A DNA stretch of 64,000 nucleotides from Ctena decussata (GCA_963989385.1 OZ022500.1:16072460-16136459), one strand, 5' to 3'. Shown: positions 33,901-44,734, counted from the first letter of the stretch. The notes: generated by a model not told the origin, from the sequence alone. Numbers and translations: made by a program.

Positions 33901-36900
33901 CTTAACGTCTCAATGTGATATAGCTTGTACAAAACATTTACTTTAATTTTCCAGACGTAAAGTTTCTCTCTCTCTCTATTTTTTCGGTGGGTGGATGGGG
34001 CTTTTTAAAGTTTAGGCGCGTAGCGCATTCGACAGACCAGTTTAAATAATCTAGCAATGTGCGTCTTGTGTGCCAACAGGTGGATGGATGGATGGATGGA
34101 TGGATGGACGACGGACGAACGAACGGACGGACAGACGGATGGATGGATTGATGGATGGAAGACTCGCAATTTTACGTCCTTTTCAACAATATTTCAGTCA
34201 CATCGGGACTAGGGCGGGTGATACTGAAAGGTTTTGTGCAACAGAATAATAAGTTCTGAATACTAAGGTCCTTTGGAAGCAATGAATACACCAAAGAAAT
34301 AAAAATAGCAGACTTGGTTCTGTTCATGACTAGTTATGAAATGTGCAACAACGGCCACGCCCCCCCCCCCCACCCCTAGCACCGGCTTCAGCAGGACTCT
34401 ATTTCAACATGACTATAAATGAATTCAATGATCCCCAAAGACCAGCAAATATGATGTACGGGGAGTCGTTTTACGGCCGCCACACGGAATACCACCAGCT
34501 GCATTGATGAATAAGTTCTTCAAATAGTTTGATCCTTTCCGATTTTGTTTGAGTATAAATACCTACGGTCGGGTTGTCGGCCTAAGGTCTGCACTGTTTG
34601 CTTAGACCTATTTGTCCCAATACAGTCAACTCCCGATATCTCGAACATTGATATCTCAAAGTATCTTCTTATATCAAAGAATATATTTCCTATTTTATTT
34701 ACATTTCAATTCCTGTTATCTCAAACTACTGATATCTTAAAGTAAATTTTCTGGTACCAGAAAATTAACTTTGAGATATCAGTAGTTTTGGGCAGATAGT
34801 CGACTTCGAGGTATCGAGAATTGTATAATGTACCAAAAGGATCAAAACTACCGATGCCGGTCGACCTATAAATGAATAAAGGTGCGCCGAATTTCATGGG
34901 TGGACTGTATTTGGAAATATTACGGTAGCAGATAATCTTTCTCCCTCAGGTATGGTAACAGCTGTTGGTATAGCTAACCTGCAGTATGTTGATCTCAACT
35001 CTTCAAGAAACATCTTTATTCTGGGAGTCTCAATGTTCTTTGGTCTGAGTCTACCTATCTGGATGCAAAACCATGATGTCATAAATACTGGTAAGTCTAT
35101 TGAACTTACAGCTCCGCCATTTTGGTTTAAACGATATTTTATTAATTATAAATTACATACATATACTACAATACAATTTCAAAAGTATCAGGATTTGACA
35201 GTAAGCAAAATGCTTATCTATAAAGTCATTTCCTGACATTTCTCCACCATTTTCATTTGCGCCCATTCCAATAAAAGGGATGGTATGGGGTGTGGGGAAT
35301 CTCCCCTGAGAGTAAGCATCCTTTTGGAAGGGCTGCATCTTCCAGAGACGCAGATATGATCCTTTCATCTTAAAGTCTGAGTTGAGAAAAAATTAATAGA
35401 AGAAACTGTAGCTGACAGTTTGAAAGCAAATGAGCCGTGACACGAGAAAACCAACAAAGTGTTTGTGCGCCCGGCGCAGTTTGACCAGACTCTTCTCTAA
35501 GCGCTTAAACGGTAGCTAAGGGTCTACGCTACCTCCATGCGGACAGCGAAGACTCTTATCAGGCTGGGCGGATGCCCAGGCTGATCTGAGTCTGCGCTGG
35601 GCGCACAACCACTTTGTTTTGTCATGTCGAGGTTCAAATTATTTGTACATGTACATTTAAAAAGCATACATTTGAAAAATTACTATGCAACTATTGGCAG
35701 TGACAAAATTAAATGCCCGAATTTTCTAGTACAGAAATGATTCTAAACTCTAACCGACCAAACTATGTTGAATAACTTTTTCCAGTATCATTTGTTTATT
35801 TCAGGTAGTGAAATCGCTGATCAGATTATTTCAGTTTTGCTAAGCACCAGTATGTTTGTTGGTGGTCTTATAGGCTTCGTCCTAGACAACACTATACCAG
35901 GTATGACTGCTTATCTGTCTGTCTATCCATCTAATTCCAGGCAGAAGGTTTGATTTCCAGAGCTAGTTGTAATACTGCTAATAATAAGAAAACATATCTT
36001 GTTGAAAATGTATCAAAAATCTGGGCAAAGGTCTAGCAGGTCACCACCGACTGATCTCGGCAAAGCCGGAGTTAACCAATCGGAATGAGATTTATACCAA
36101 GCAATTGTCCATATACAACTGCTGTTAGGAAAAATGATAATCCAGTATGTTCAGAAGTCTTACCTCGGCTGCCATTTGTGGCGCTGGGGTCATATTTATA
36201 AAAAGCACTTAAGTGGTTGCTATGCTGTTGCTAAGGCATAATTTCTATGATGGAGATTCCTTACAACTATGAAATTTGCTCTGGAGGAACAGTCTTTTTC
36301 AGACTATTCCTCCAGAGCAAATTTCACAGTTGTGTTGTAGGGAATCTCCTTCAAAGAAATTTAGCCTTAGCAACTGCATAGCAACCACTTAAGTTGTTTT
36401 ATAAATACGGCCCCTGATTACCACAGGCATACTCCGGTAGCCATAGGCACTGTAACATATAGTAACCCTATGTATGGGTTCTCATCTCTACTTGTTCTAC
36501 CGCAACCCTTTAGCTAAGATAGATCTAGATGATGTAACTGCAAGATTGAATCCAACATTAACATGCCCATGGTAATATGCTTTTTACAGAGAAAGTGAGT
36601 TCACATTTAAAACCCTTAAATTTAAGGTTGTTGTTGTTGCTGTTATTTTTGTAACAAATTGAGCTCGGTAATTTCAACCGCGACACGAGAAAACCAACAA
36701 AGTGGTTGTGTGCCCAGCGCAGTCTCAGATCAGCCTGGGCGTTCGCCCACTCTGATCAGAGTCTTCGCTGTCCGCATGGAGGTAGCTTAGACCCTGAACT
36801 ATCCTTTAAGCGCTTAGCGAAGACTTTGATCAGACTGGGCGGATGCTCAGGCTGATCGGAGTCTGCGCTGGGCGCACAGCCACTTTGTTGATTTTCTCAT

Positions 36901-37217
36901 GTCGCGGCTCAATTTTGATGTATGATATTTGTGTTCTTGCAGGTACGTCTGAAGAAAGAGGCCTGAGAAAATGGAGAGACCTTGATGTAAATACGTCCTG
37001 TGCACAAGACGCAAATACGGACGTTTATTCCTTACATTTCATACAGAAATATTTCGACAAAATTACTGTTTTTAAGTACATACCTTTTTGTCCCTCTTTT
37101 TCTCTACAACAAACCAGTTCAAGTAACCAAACAGTAAACAGCGGCATTGGCCTGCGAGACAATTCAAAGGAAGGTGTTGAAATGGTGGCAGCGGTGTCAG
37201 ACAGTACAGCATTTTAA
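25067..37217 (+). CDS. SLC23: SLC23/NAT-family nucleobase or ascorbate transporter (11 exons, 5' end missing)
   Basis: Coding exons are 25067-25224, 26261-26361, 27381-27463, 28036-28217, 28863-28983, 31511-31667, 32117-32370, 33633-33762, 34950-35090, 35805-35900 and 36943-37217. All introns are GT-AG, phases agree at every junction, and the sum is 1698 bases, or 565 codons and TAA. Marks of the family are HYLTAMGS at the start, [34 protein letters not shown] and the NAT signature [10 protein letters not shown] (exon 7), followed by VGSRRV. The product is a polytopic plasma-membrane permease. Vertebrate SLC23A1/2 are about 600 to 650 residues, so only the cytoplasmic N-terminus and part of the first helix are missing. 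The first signature residue is Glu, whereas vertebrate ascorbate carriers have Pro, which favours a nucleobase substrate (inference). Confidence 0.95.
25286..25484. mobile_element. Foldback MITE family H, copy 1 (intron 1)
   Basis: The element begins GAGCCGCGA, ends in its complement and folds into one hairpin around TAGCTAAGGGTCTAAGCTA. It is shorter than the other copies. Seven copies lie in this window; the ends and the arm words CAGACTGGGCGGATGCC and GTCTGCGCTGGGCGCAC define the family. Confidence 0.8.
25646..26183. mobile_element. TTAA-flanked MITE, copy 2 (intron 1)
   Basis: This is the second 538-base copy of the element at 20151-20689, same orientation, with identical 17-base ends and flanking TTAA at 25642-25645 and 26184-26187. 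Both flanks differ from copy 1, so these are independent insertions. Confidence 0.85.
26369..26604. mobile_element. Foldback MITE family H, copy 2 (intron 2, next to splice donor)
   Basis: A full hairpin copy whose left end lies only about 8 bases into intron 2, just after GTATTTA. The donor itself is intact. Confidence 0.8.
26690..27012 (+). repeat. Diverged repeat flanking family H copy 3
   Basis: Words GAGACTCATAAAA, GACATT and ACCTGTCAAAAGAACCAGGTAAGAATCCAC recur in the same order at 62800-62975, immediately left of another family H copy. The hairpin may have inserted once into this repeat and moved or been copied with it. Confidence 0.5.
27014..27246. mobile_element. Foldback MITE family H, copy 3 (intron 2)
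   Basis: Full hairpin copy with the ends CGACACGAGAAAACCAAC and GTTGG-like mirror (GCTGGTTTTCTCGTGTCG). An (AAAT)n microsatellite (27283-27312) follows. Confidence 0.8.
29225..29556. mobile_element. Palindromic element built of CTTCCTGCAGAGACTGTC repeats (intron 5)
   Basis: Outer ends ACAGGGTATAATCGATTCCG and the complement bound a palindrome centred near 29394 (GAGAGCCTCGG). Each arm is itself four to five direct copies of a roughly 40-base unit with CTTCCTGCMGAGACTGTC. A further pair of AACTAACGACG words lies just outside at 29040-29105. Confidence 0.75.
29632..29904 (+). mobile_element. tRNA-derived SINE (intron 5)
   Basis: The 5' 70 bases fold like a tRNA: box A TGGCGCAGTCAGTAGCGC (about 29639) and box B GGGTTCTATACCC (29682-29694), with an imperfect anticodon arm. 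A body with CGAAAGTATGTGC and CCGTCCCGACATGACA and an A/C-rich tail AAAGCAACAACATAACAACA follow. The broken anticodon arm and long body argue against a functional tRNA. Similar SINEs are abundant in bivalves. Confidence 0.75.
30061..30718. mobile_element. Long inverted-repeat element (arms about 200 bases, intron 5)
   Basis: Arms 30061-30263 and 30501-30718 are reverse complements, starting CACAGTATCCGAAC and ending with its complement. The 237-base interior has no transposase. Non-autonomous foldback or TIR element. No clear target duplication. Confidence 0.75.
30953..30989. repeat. (TC)n microsatellite
   Basis: About 18 CT dinucleotides in intron 5 of the SLC23 gene. Confidence 0.9.
31130..31310 (-). 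repeat. Interspersed repeat R3, copy 1 (intron 5)
   Basis: Reverse-oriented copy sharing CTCCCTTCTCAATGGGGATC, AGGAGCGAATTC and AACAAGAAGTCACAAAA with copies at 37270-37435 and 61725-61812. The core is a short palindrome around GAATTTGCTCCTATAGGAGC in the better copies. Confidence 0.6.
31364..31468. repeat. 105-base hairpin (intron 5)
   Basis: TGTATTATTGAATTTAT at the left is mirrored by ATAAATTCAATAATACA at the right, with centre CTCGGCCGAG. It ends 43 bases before SLC23 exon 6. Confidence 0.7.
32371..33632. other. SLC23 intron 7, no feature seen
   Basis: AT-rich intron sequence without a recognisable repeat by eye. Confidence 0.5.
33829..33888. repeat. Short hairpin in intron 8
   Basis: ACAGCGTAGAT...GAGGCGGCTCAT and ATGAGCCGTCTC...ATCTACACTGT pair around the centre at 33860. 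The left arm word AACAGCGTAGATCCAG recurs at 50021. Confidence 0.6.
34080..34159. repeat. (GGAT)n / (GGAC)n microsatellite
   Basis: Imperfect tetranucleotide array of GGAT with GGAC and GAAC variants in intron 8. Confidence 0.9.
34621..34835. mobile_element. Inverted-repeat MITE with CAGTCAACTCCCGATATCTCGA-type ends
   Basis: TACAGTCAACTCCCGATATC on the left pairs imperfectly with GATAGTCGACTTCGAGGTATCG on the right, and inner words AAACTACTGATATC mirror GATATCAGTAGTTTT. Ends of this type occur on Tc1/mariner-related MITEs, but no TA duplication was confirmed. Confidence 0.55.
35432..35635. mobile_element. Foldback MITE family H, copy 4 (intron 9)
   Basis: Hairpin copy with part of the left arm missing (CCCGGCGCAG joins straight to TTTGACCAGACTC) and a diverged right end. 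Confidence 0.75.
36186..36415. mobile_element. Foldback element GGGGTCATATTTATAAAA (intron 10)
   Basis: The left arm (GGGGTCATATTTATAAAA, CACTTAAGTGGTTGCTATGC) is mirrored by the right (GCATAGCAACCACTTAAG, ATAAATACGGCCCC); the centre is near 36300 at TTTTTCAGACTATTCCTCC. 230 bases, one long hairpin, non-coding. Confidence 0.75.
36677..36910. mobile_element. Foldback MITE family H, copy 5 (intron 10)
   Basis: Full copy lying opposite to the others in its centre (GTAGCTTAGACCC). It ends 32 bases before the last SLC23 exon. Confidence 0.8.
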
Positions 37218-37239
37218 TGCAAACTGGGTACATCATGCT

Positions 37240-37240
<1 letters not shown>

Positions 37241-37273
<33 letters not shown>

Positions 37274-37435
37274 TCAATTTTTACATTGGGGAGCATTTTT
37301 TGTGACTTCCTGTTTGCTTGCGCTGACAACAAGGCTCTTCTAAAGTGGGATCTTCTCTTAAATGAAAGAATTTGCTCCTATAGGAGCAAATTCTTTCTTT
37401 TAAAAGCTGATCCCTATTGAGAAGGGAGGCGTAAA
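37241..37435 (+). repeat. T tract plus interspersed repeat R3, copy 2, in the SLC23 3' flank
   Basis: A run of about 32 T bases starts 24 bases after the SLC23 stop. It is followed by TGTGACTTCCTGTTTGCTTG and the palindrome GAATTTGCTCCTATAGGAGC, then CCCTATTGAGAAGGGAGGCG. On the - strand the T run would be the A tail of a retroposed copy. It sits where the 3' UTR should be. Confidence 0.6.
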
Positions 37436-37784
37436 AGAAAACGTTGGAATTACATTCTTCTAAAGCAAGTGTACCCTTTGGTCATAAGTTTCTTCGCATG
37501 TCTGAATTTTGAACGTTTTGTTTGTTTTTGAAGAAGACTATTAAAGGTTGTTTTCTTCTCCCCCCCCCCCCCACCCCCCTTTTTTGTGAATGTTTGTATT
37601 TCAGCCTCGCAGACTTTACTTTCATATTACATATTGGCCTTCTTAAACAGACGCCTGGAAATATTATATTATTTTGATAACAATATGATCGTTACTAATG
37701 CAAGTACATCCGAACCAACAGGACTATGAGGCCCTGATCTGACGGGTTATGCAGAGAAACTGGGCTGCACCATGTTCTTGAAAA

Positions 37785-37870
37785 GCATAGTAGCGCAATC
37801 GATAAGACAGGTATGACGCAGTGACCGCTGTGCCCGGCGTGGGTTCGAATCCTAACATGGGTCGCTTCAT
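37785..37870 (+). mobile_element. tRNA-like SINE head (fragment)
   Basis: Box A-like TAGCGCAATCGATAAGACAGG (about 37790) and a consensus box B GGGTTCGAATCC (37841-37852) stand 50 bases apart as in a tRNA, but stems do not close well. Probably the head of a SINE or a tRNA pseudogene. Confidence 0.55.
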
Positions 37871-38958
37871 TACTCTAGTACATACGAATAAAAGTTGTTG
37901 CGATAAAATGTTTGTTACTTGTGATGCGATCAAGGTTATTAATCATTGTTGTACTAACGACCAATATAAACAGTATAACTTTTTATTATCAAACAAGTTG
38001 CCCATTTTGTAATTCATTCATGTATGGGTTGCACTTATAGTATCGTTTTTTTTCCACCTTGTTGGATTCTGTACGTACGAGTATTATACACCAACCATTT
38101 AACGAAATTGTTTTATGGGAAATGCCAGAAAAAAAGTAATAAAAAATGATAAGCTAAAACCGAGAGAGAGAAATTTTTGTTCTTATTTTGCCCATACAAT
38201 GTGCGCAATTTAATTGGGGAGACAGTTTTAAGAAATTGGACTAATAGTTCATATTGTTTAAAGAATCTCAGACCGCGATCCAAATTACCTTATTTGTGCT
38301 CCACGTCGCAGTCATGTGCATGCACTAGAAATATATCTGCAAATGATTCCATGACATTTTCTTTCTTTAGATTTTTGCGCCCGCACTGAGTATCGGGTCA
38401 ATTTTCCATTAAGTACAGTGCCAATTCGAAGGAATTGAGCTCGTATCCATCAAATTATATTGAATTTGATATCATTTGCCGATGAAAATGATACGAAGAC
38501 CCTTACTAAACGTTCCTGCATAGAAAACAGAAGCCAAGAGTTTACTCGTAAAAGATTCAGGCCCCGTTTGTCCTGTGTGGTAGTTTCCAGCTCACCGTGG
38601 TAGTTAAAATGCTATCGTGGTAGTTGCCAAGACTTTGTAGGATTTTAGCAGTAGTTCCCATCAGCAGATGTTCACTACTCATGGGCTACTTCAAATTTTT
38701 AAAGACGGGGTGTTGGGGCCGAACCTTGAATACCCCTCTTATTCATACAAAGACCTTTTCAAACAACCTTTTGTCGGATAAAATTTGTCGACTGCCTGAA
38801 TTTTAAATTTAGTGGGCTATTGAAATGATGAGAAGAATGAAAAGAAGGGATATTCACATAGCTAATTTGTTGTTGAATAAACATGCCTTATAATTATCAT
38901 ATAACATGCCCGTTCATCGTCGCACTCACATGTATATAAAAAGTGACCCAACCCGAGG

Positions 38959-39590
38959 GACCATCGAATTACCGCAAACCACTGCAAACCACCGCAAACC
39001 ACTGCAAACCACCGCAAACCACCCCAAACCACCGCAAACCACTTTTGAAATAGGTTTCCTGATATGCGGAGAATATAGAATATGCTTTAGTATAACGTAA
39101 ATGGGTGATCAACGTAATGATTTTACCATAAGCAGCATCACCACCCCGATCACCGCAAACCACTATGAAAATGTATTACTTGGTATGTAATAGGCATAAG
39201 TGTTCTATTTTCGGTTAACAAATACTGGTTTAATTTCGCCCTGTCACTGTAGCCTAAAGTTAAGATTTTTTATATACTTATATTCAGAGTACCCCCTCTC
39301 CCTGGGTTATGAAGTTCAAATTGTAAAAAAATTAACAACCTACCATACTTTATACAATCTTTCTTGATCTATAGCTATCTCAATATCTATAGATGTAATA
39401 TCAGTCTCGTCCGCCTATAATTTTCCATCACCCTCAATACCAATACTAGCGAATCGTAGTGTCAGAGGTGCTCTTATTCTAGCACTTTCACATCCATTTT
39501 CACCCTTTTCCATTGTTATCATATATAAAAAAGGTGGTTTGGGGTGGTTTGCGGTGGTTTGTGGTGGTTTGCGATATTTCGACGGCTCGC
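38959..39590. mobile_element. Element with terminal (ACCGCAAACC)n arrays and 9-base target duplication
   Basis: The direct repeats AACCCGAGG at 38950-38958 and 39591-39599 flank sequence whose ends are inverted: CATCGAATTACCGCAAACC on the left, GGTTTGCGATATTTCGACG on the right. Each end continues into tandem ACYGCAAACC units (38971-39042, about seven; mirror array 39532-39572, about four). Target duplications of 8 or 9 bases are usual for hAT- or Mutator-like elements. No transposase inside. Confidence 0.7.
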
Positions 39591-40510
39591 AACCCGAGGA
39601 TATCCCCCCTTTTTTCTGAAGCGCAAATACTAACAATACTTTGGGCCAGTAGTCTTAGCCTGCCATTTTATCTTATAGTTGACTGAACATGGAACTACCA
39701 CGTGGCGGGTGACCGTTCAGATTTTTTTTAAATGTTAAAGTTCTCGAGGTGTACTGTTTCAAAAGATTTGGTTCCCAGTCAGGGTTAACTTGATATTTTT
39801 GTCTCCGATCGGGGTCATATGATGTAATAAATACTATATAATTTTTTCATTTATTTGACATAAAGTATCAAAAAATTAAATGACTTTAAGTCAGAAACGA
39901 AGTTGATTGTAAAACATAGACAGATAATAATCTTGATTATTATGAAGTTAAGATTTTGGCCCCATGTCTATGTACTTTTTGTATGTCTATGTTAAGGATC
40001 AGTAATTGTCAGCTGCAAATACCCTAGTTTTCATGTGGCTTTAATAGTATATAGTACATCAAATGACCCCAATCGGGGACTAATATGTCAAATTACATCC
40101 CACTTGGTGTCATAATTGTTTGAAAATCATAACTTGAGAAAAAAAAGCATTAAAAAAATCTGAACGGTAAAACTTTGAATAATTTTGTCCTTTTTCAGCA
40201 GGTATTCTCACTTCATTAACTTTTTGCACAGATGTCTGAAAATACCCAAAATAGCCATTTTACCTCCCCCAATCGGGGTACAAATGTCTAATATGGAAAC
40301 AAATGCTATAGACAAATTCTCTTCTGCTGTACTATGGAAAAAATAAGTGACGACAAGCAGACATTACAATCAGACGATGCCAAAACAGGAAAATATGAAG
40401 TTATGAAAACGGTTGTAAACATGTATTTAAACGAGCAAACAATTTGACAGACCACATTTTGGAAAGGGGCTGCTTCTTACAACTGTATAAGCTCTTAGTT
40501 TTATGGGTAT

Positions 40511-41541
40511 TGTCAGAGAGTGGTTTTTCCCCCTTTCCCCCCGGAATAATGACTATAGGAAGTACGACTATATAGTGGATTGTCCGGACCTCATAGAGCC
40601 ATTTTTCCCCCATAGTCCCTTTTCTCCCCACCGGGAAATTGACTATTAGTGAATTTTGTGTCGCTATTGGTATTTTTCGGAACGGAACGAAACGGACCGT
40701 AATGGAACAGAGACATTTCACGGAATTAATCGCATTAGACATGCATCGGTTTTTCGACGAAGGTAATAAAAGTGATTAATTCCAAAAAATCAATATGCAA
40801 ATTTAGCAACCGTATTTTTATAATAATCAATAATTACTAATTTAAGAAATGAGCAAGGTGCGATTTCTTCCCATATAGGTACACATACGCATGCAAGCTT
40901 ACAGGAAGATGCAAGAACGGGTGTTTTGTCCAGTCATGTTTGATTAAGCAGGCAGTATATTACATTGAAAATAATAATCGGAGGTGTCACGATGGGAGTC
41001 GACCTCACGACTCCTGCATGAAAGGCGACCACTAGTCCTGGCACTCCGCTGCAAGCACGCACAGATGAACGATTGTACAAACACTAAATTATACAAATTT
41101 ATGCACACAACCACGTACACTCATAGCCGTTTTTGGCTAACATGGAAAAGATCAATGCCTGCCTGTTTTCCCCGAAACAAAAATCAAACTGATGTACACA
41201 CGCATGCGGTTCTAGCAACAGTTATCCATCGATGATTTACGAAAAGATACACGTATTTCTGTTTCACCTCACTATTATGATTGGAGAAGGAGCAAATTCC
41301 ACTATGTAGCGTATTTTCCTGCAATCATATTACCAGGGGGAAAATCCACTATAGAGGGGAAAAACGGTTTTGCAAAACACCTATAGTAGATTTTCCCCTG
41401 GGAAAATTTGCTATATAGTCATATTTCCGGGGGGAAATTTTACTATATAGCCATTTTTCCGGTGGGAAATTCTACTATGGAAAAATCATAGTCATTTTTC
41501 CGGGGGGAAAAACTACTAGGGGGGAAAAGCTACTCTCTGAC
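40511..41541. mobile_element. Inverted-repeat element with GTCAGAGAGTRG ends
   Basis: Ends TGTCAGAGAGTGGTTTTTCC and its complement (ACTCTCTGACA) bound 1031 bases; GGTAT precedes the left end and follows the right end, a likely target duplication. The subterminal parts are rich in repeated GGGGAAA and CTATATAGTC words in opposite orientation. A weak tRNA-like head lies inside on the - strand (about 40984-41055). Confidence 0.65.
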
Positions 41542-41600
41542 AGGTATTATTTCTCTCAGTGAAACGCATATCAATATAAAATTGAGTCACGACTGGTCCC

Positions 41601-41898
41601 AGTGCACCTATCAATGTTTTGCCCCAGAGGGAGGCGGCGGGATACCCATGGGGAATAAGACAATTTTGAAAACTTTCGCTCCAATTCCCTACCCATAAGC
41701 AAATATGTGGTGTCACAAATTCCTTTGGTGGGCCATCAAATTTGTTATAAAATCTAATTTAGAACTTCCAGAAAAGTATCAAATGTCCCAATCCCGTTTT
41801 TAGGTGTTCTGTCTAATTCCCATGGGTTGGGATTTTTTGGCTGTCTAATCCCCATGGTATCCCCACCCTCCTTGTGGGAAACTATTGATAGGTGCACT
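41601..41898. mobile_element. 298-base MITE with AGTGCACCTATCAAT ends
   Basis: AGTGCACCTATCAATGTTT on the left is mirrored by AAACTATTGATAGGTGCACT on the right, and GATACCCATGGGGAAT by AATCCCCATGGTATCC. Non-coding. No clear target duplication. Confidence 0.7.
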
Positions 41899-42494
41899 AG
41901 TATTGGCGATTCTTAAACGAGCGGAAAATCTGTTTATGGGAACTACTAAATAGTCTTGGCAACTACCACGATAGCATTTTAACTACCACGATGCGCTGGA
42001 AACTACCACAGAGGACAAACGGGGTCTGAATCTTTTACGAGTAAGCGCTCGGATTTTTTTCTGTGTAGAAACGTTTATTAAGGGTCTTTTTATCATTTTC
42101 ATCGGCAAATGATATCACATTCAATTTAATTTGACAGATACGGGCTAAAATCCTTCGAACTGGCACTGTACGTTGGGGAAAGTTGGTCCGATGCTATAAA
42201 ATTTGGGGCTAGAGGGACGCTGAGACATATTTACACGGAACCATATTGGCCAATTTCACCATTGTTCGTTCTTAGTAGTAAAATAAAACAAAAACCAAAA
42301 TGACACCAACCTTTGTTTATCAATTTTTCGGCCTGGAAACTATCCCGTTATGTCCCGTATGTGGCTTGTGAACAAAACTACGTTAACACAAGTTCGTGGT
42401 AGTTCCTAGGTTTACCACCCGTGATGTTACTCAATCCTAGAAGCCCTCAAAATCTAAGTACATTTGCAGAGTTTGACTGAAAATTGAAGTTAAA

Positions 42495-44117
42495 AGTATG
42501 CAAAGACCAGGAACTGAAACAATCAAAATCCAAATCCAGCCCTAAAACCATAGTTGGAAACAACTAAGATTACAAATAATCAAGATACAGAGAACATATG
42601 GCCAACCGAGAGAGCAGCTTGTTCCCAAAAGGTGGCCACTCAGCAACCCAAACCGAACCAAAAATAATAAGAACATACATGTTTCAGTTCCTGGTCTTTG
42701 CATACTTTTTACATACATAAGGTAAAACATCACAGAAACTCTGACACCAAAAACAGGCAACAGAGAACCACAACAGAACTACCGCCTTGGAACGGTCAGT
42801 AATGAATTACTGGGGGGCTTAAATCGATTTTACAGGCCCAACCTCACCCTCAGTTTCTGAAGTGGTACAAAACATTTAGTTGGTTGTTCGGTTCGCATGA
42901 TAACCCTCTAACTCGTCAATGAATCATCACGGTAAACACATAAATCAAATTTCAACACCATGAAGAAGCAAAGACGAGGACTCAACAGATACAACGGGCC
43001 GTCTGACAGGTGGAGATCCCTGTCCTGCCAAACAACCCCACTGGAAATCTGAAGCAAAAGAAGGTCACCAGTTGAGCCCCGGTGGACCAAGCAACAGACA
43101 AAAAGGCTCCGGTCCCAACCAACTAAAATATATAGCTTTAGGTCGGGGCCATCATAGAGTCTGACGACCGATCCCCCGGTGTGCAATTAAAGAGTGCAGA
43201 AAAGTTATCAACCGTGATTGGGTTAATCACTAAGCATGCAGACTGTCGCATAACATTTAAATTATAGCCAATACGTTTGTGACGTATTATTATTTTTCGG
43301 AATTGATCTGAAAAATCAGTCCTACCCTTAATCTTTTTGAATTTGTATACTAAGTCACCATAAAATTCTGGTTCCGATAGGCCTTGGTGTAAAAGAAATT
43401 TTAATCCGACATCAAATTTTGAAACCAATTCATGGTGTCTGCGATAGAATTTAGAAAAAGCCTTTCTAAGCTTATGATACCGATAGCCCTGTTGAAGAAG
43501 TTTAGCAGTTAAACATTTATTACGAGCATTAAAGTCATCTACATGACTACACACTCTAGCAAATCTTATAAGTTGAGAAATATACACTCCATAAGAGGGA
43601 CGACGTGGAACGTCACCATCCAAAAATGGAAAATTAACTATATCAAAGTCAAAGTCATCACGTTTATCATAAATTTTAGAAGATACAAAACCGTTGGAAA
43701 TAGATAGATGTAAATCCAAAAAGGGGGCCTCGGTATCTGAAGTATTAGCTTTATTCAATTTAAGTTCAGGTGGGTAAATTTGGTTAACCATGCTTTCAAA
43801 ATAAGGATTATCAATATTCAGAAGATCGTCTAAATATCTAGAGGTTGAGTTAAATGCCTCAATGATATCAGCTTGATTATCAACAGAAAGAGAAGTCATG
43901 AAATCTCTTTCATAACAAAATAAAAACAAATCGGCCACAAGAGGAGCACAATTTGTACCCATCGGAATACCAACAATTTGTCTATATAACTTATTACCAA
44001 ATCTGATGTAAATATTATCTAAGAGATATGATAAGGCGTCACATACATTCTGACATGACCAAAGACTATATCCTCTATATATTTTACGGTCAGTAGAAGT
44101 GAAAAACGCTTTCAGTT
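42495..44117 (-). mobile_element. Penelope-like RT fragment, copy A, with 3' region
   Basis: The ORF 43138-44133 read leftward encodes an RT part: QIVGIPMGTNCAPLVADLF, then RYLDDLLNI (the catalytic Asp pair) and EAPFLDLHLSI, with a long helical C-terminal part. I recognise this type from invertebrate Penelope-like elements. RT blocks before KAFFTSTDRK are missing, so it is 5' truncated at about 44113. The 3' region down to 42495 includes an inverted pair of AAAGTATGCAAAGACCAGG (42497 and about 42692). No GIY-YIG domain seen. Confidence 0.75.
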
Positions 44118-44734
44118 GAAAGCTGGTTTTCAACGAATATATAGTTTATCATTTATCGAAAACCGGGTTTTCCCATCCCAACCGAAATAACGTGATAAAG
44201 AAAAGAAAGATTTTGAAACTACAAATTTAAAGCAAGCAAGAAAGAAAGAATGACAGGCAGAAAGAAAGAAAGATTTTGAAACTACAAATTAACATGATGA
44301 CTAATGAAAATTAGACAAATTTAAGTTCATCTGAATGAAAAACCATTGGAAAGTGTGGAGAAGGGCAATCTTTAACCAACTAATTATCATAAAGTGTCTG
44401 GAAATTGATTTTTTACTGAAATGATATGGGTATACACTGTCTGCTTTGGCGTGTCTGAACTAAAATAAAGTTTCTTTGAGAAAAATCCATTCTGTTTGAG
44501 ATTTTGGACACACCCAACTTTCCCATTCCCATGATTCCATTTCACAATCTGTTACACAGCCTGCAAGAGCATATATTGTTCATGTGTATATTGCCGCTGG
44601 AGGCGAACATCTTTTCAAATGTAAACGGGGTTCCATAGAACACAGCCTTTGTTTATCATCCTCCTATTGTCATGATACGACTGAACTACGGTTGAAAAGG
44701 GCGTAAAATCGCAAGTCATTCATGCATCCATGTG

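Larger units (their letters stand above)
38413..42172. mobile_element. Composite element with long inverted arms (about 220 bases)
   Basis: The left arm 38413-38634 and right arm 41952-42172 are reverse complements at roughly 85 percent by eye, keyed by GTACAGTGCCA at the outside and three CGTGGTAGTT words at the inside. The 3.3-kb interior has no transposase ORF; it holds at least three further inverted-repeat elements (38959, 40511, 41601). The arms may be the termini of one large non-autonomous element. Confidence 0.6.

Noticed and set aside
42800..43150. Hammerhead ribozyme in the Penelope-like 3' region
   Set aside because: A TGTTGAGTCCTCG word resembles the core, but the matching GAAAC and cleavage triplet could not be placed.
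42908..43186. Separate 92-codon ORF below each Penelope-like RT (also 45475-45753)
   Set aside because: It is conserved because the two copies are near identical; composition and position fit the element's 3' untranslated part.
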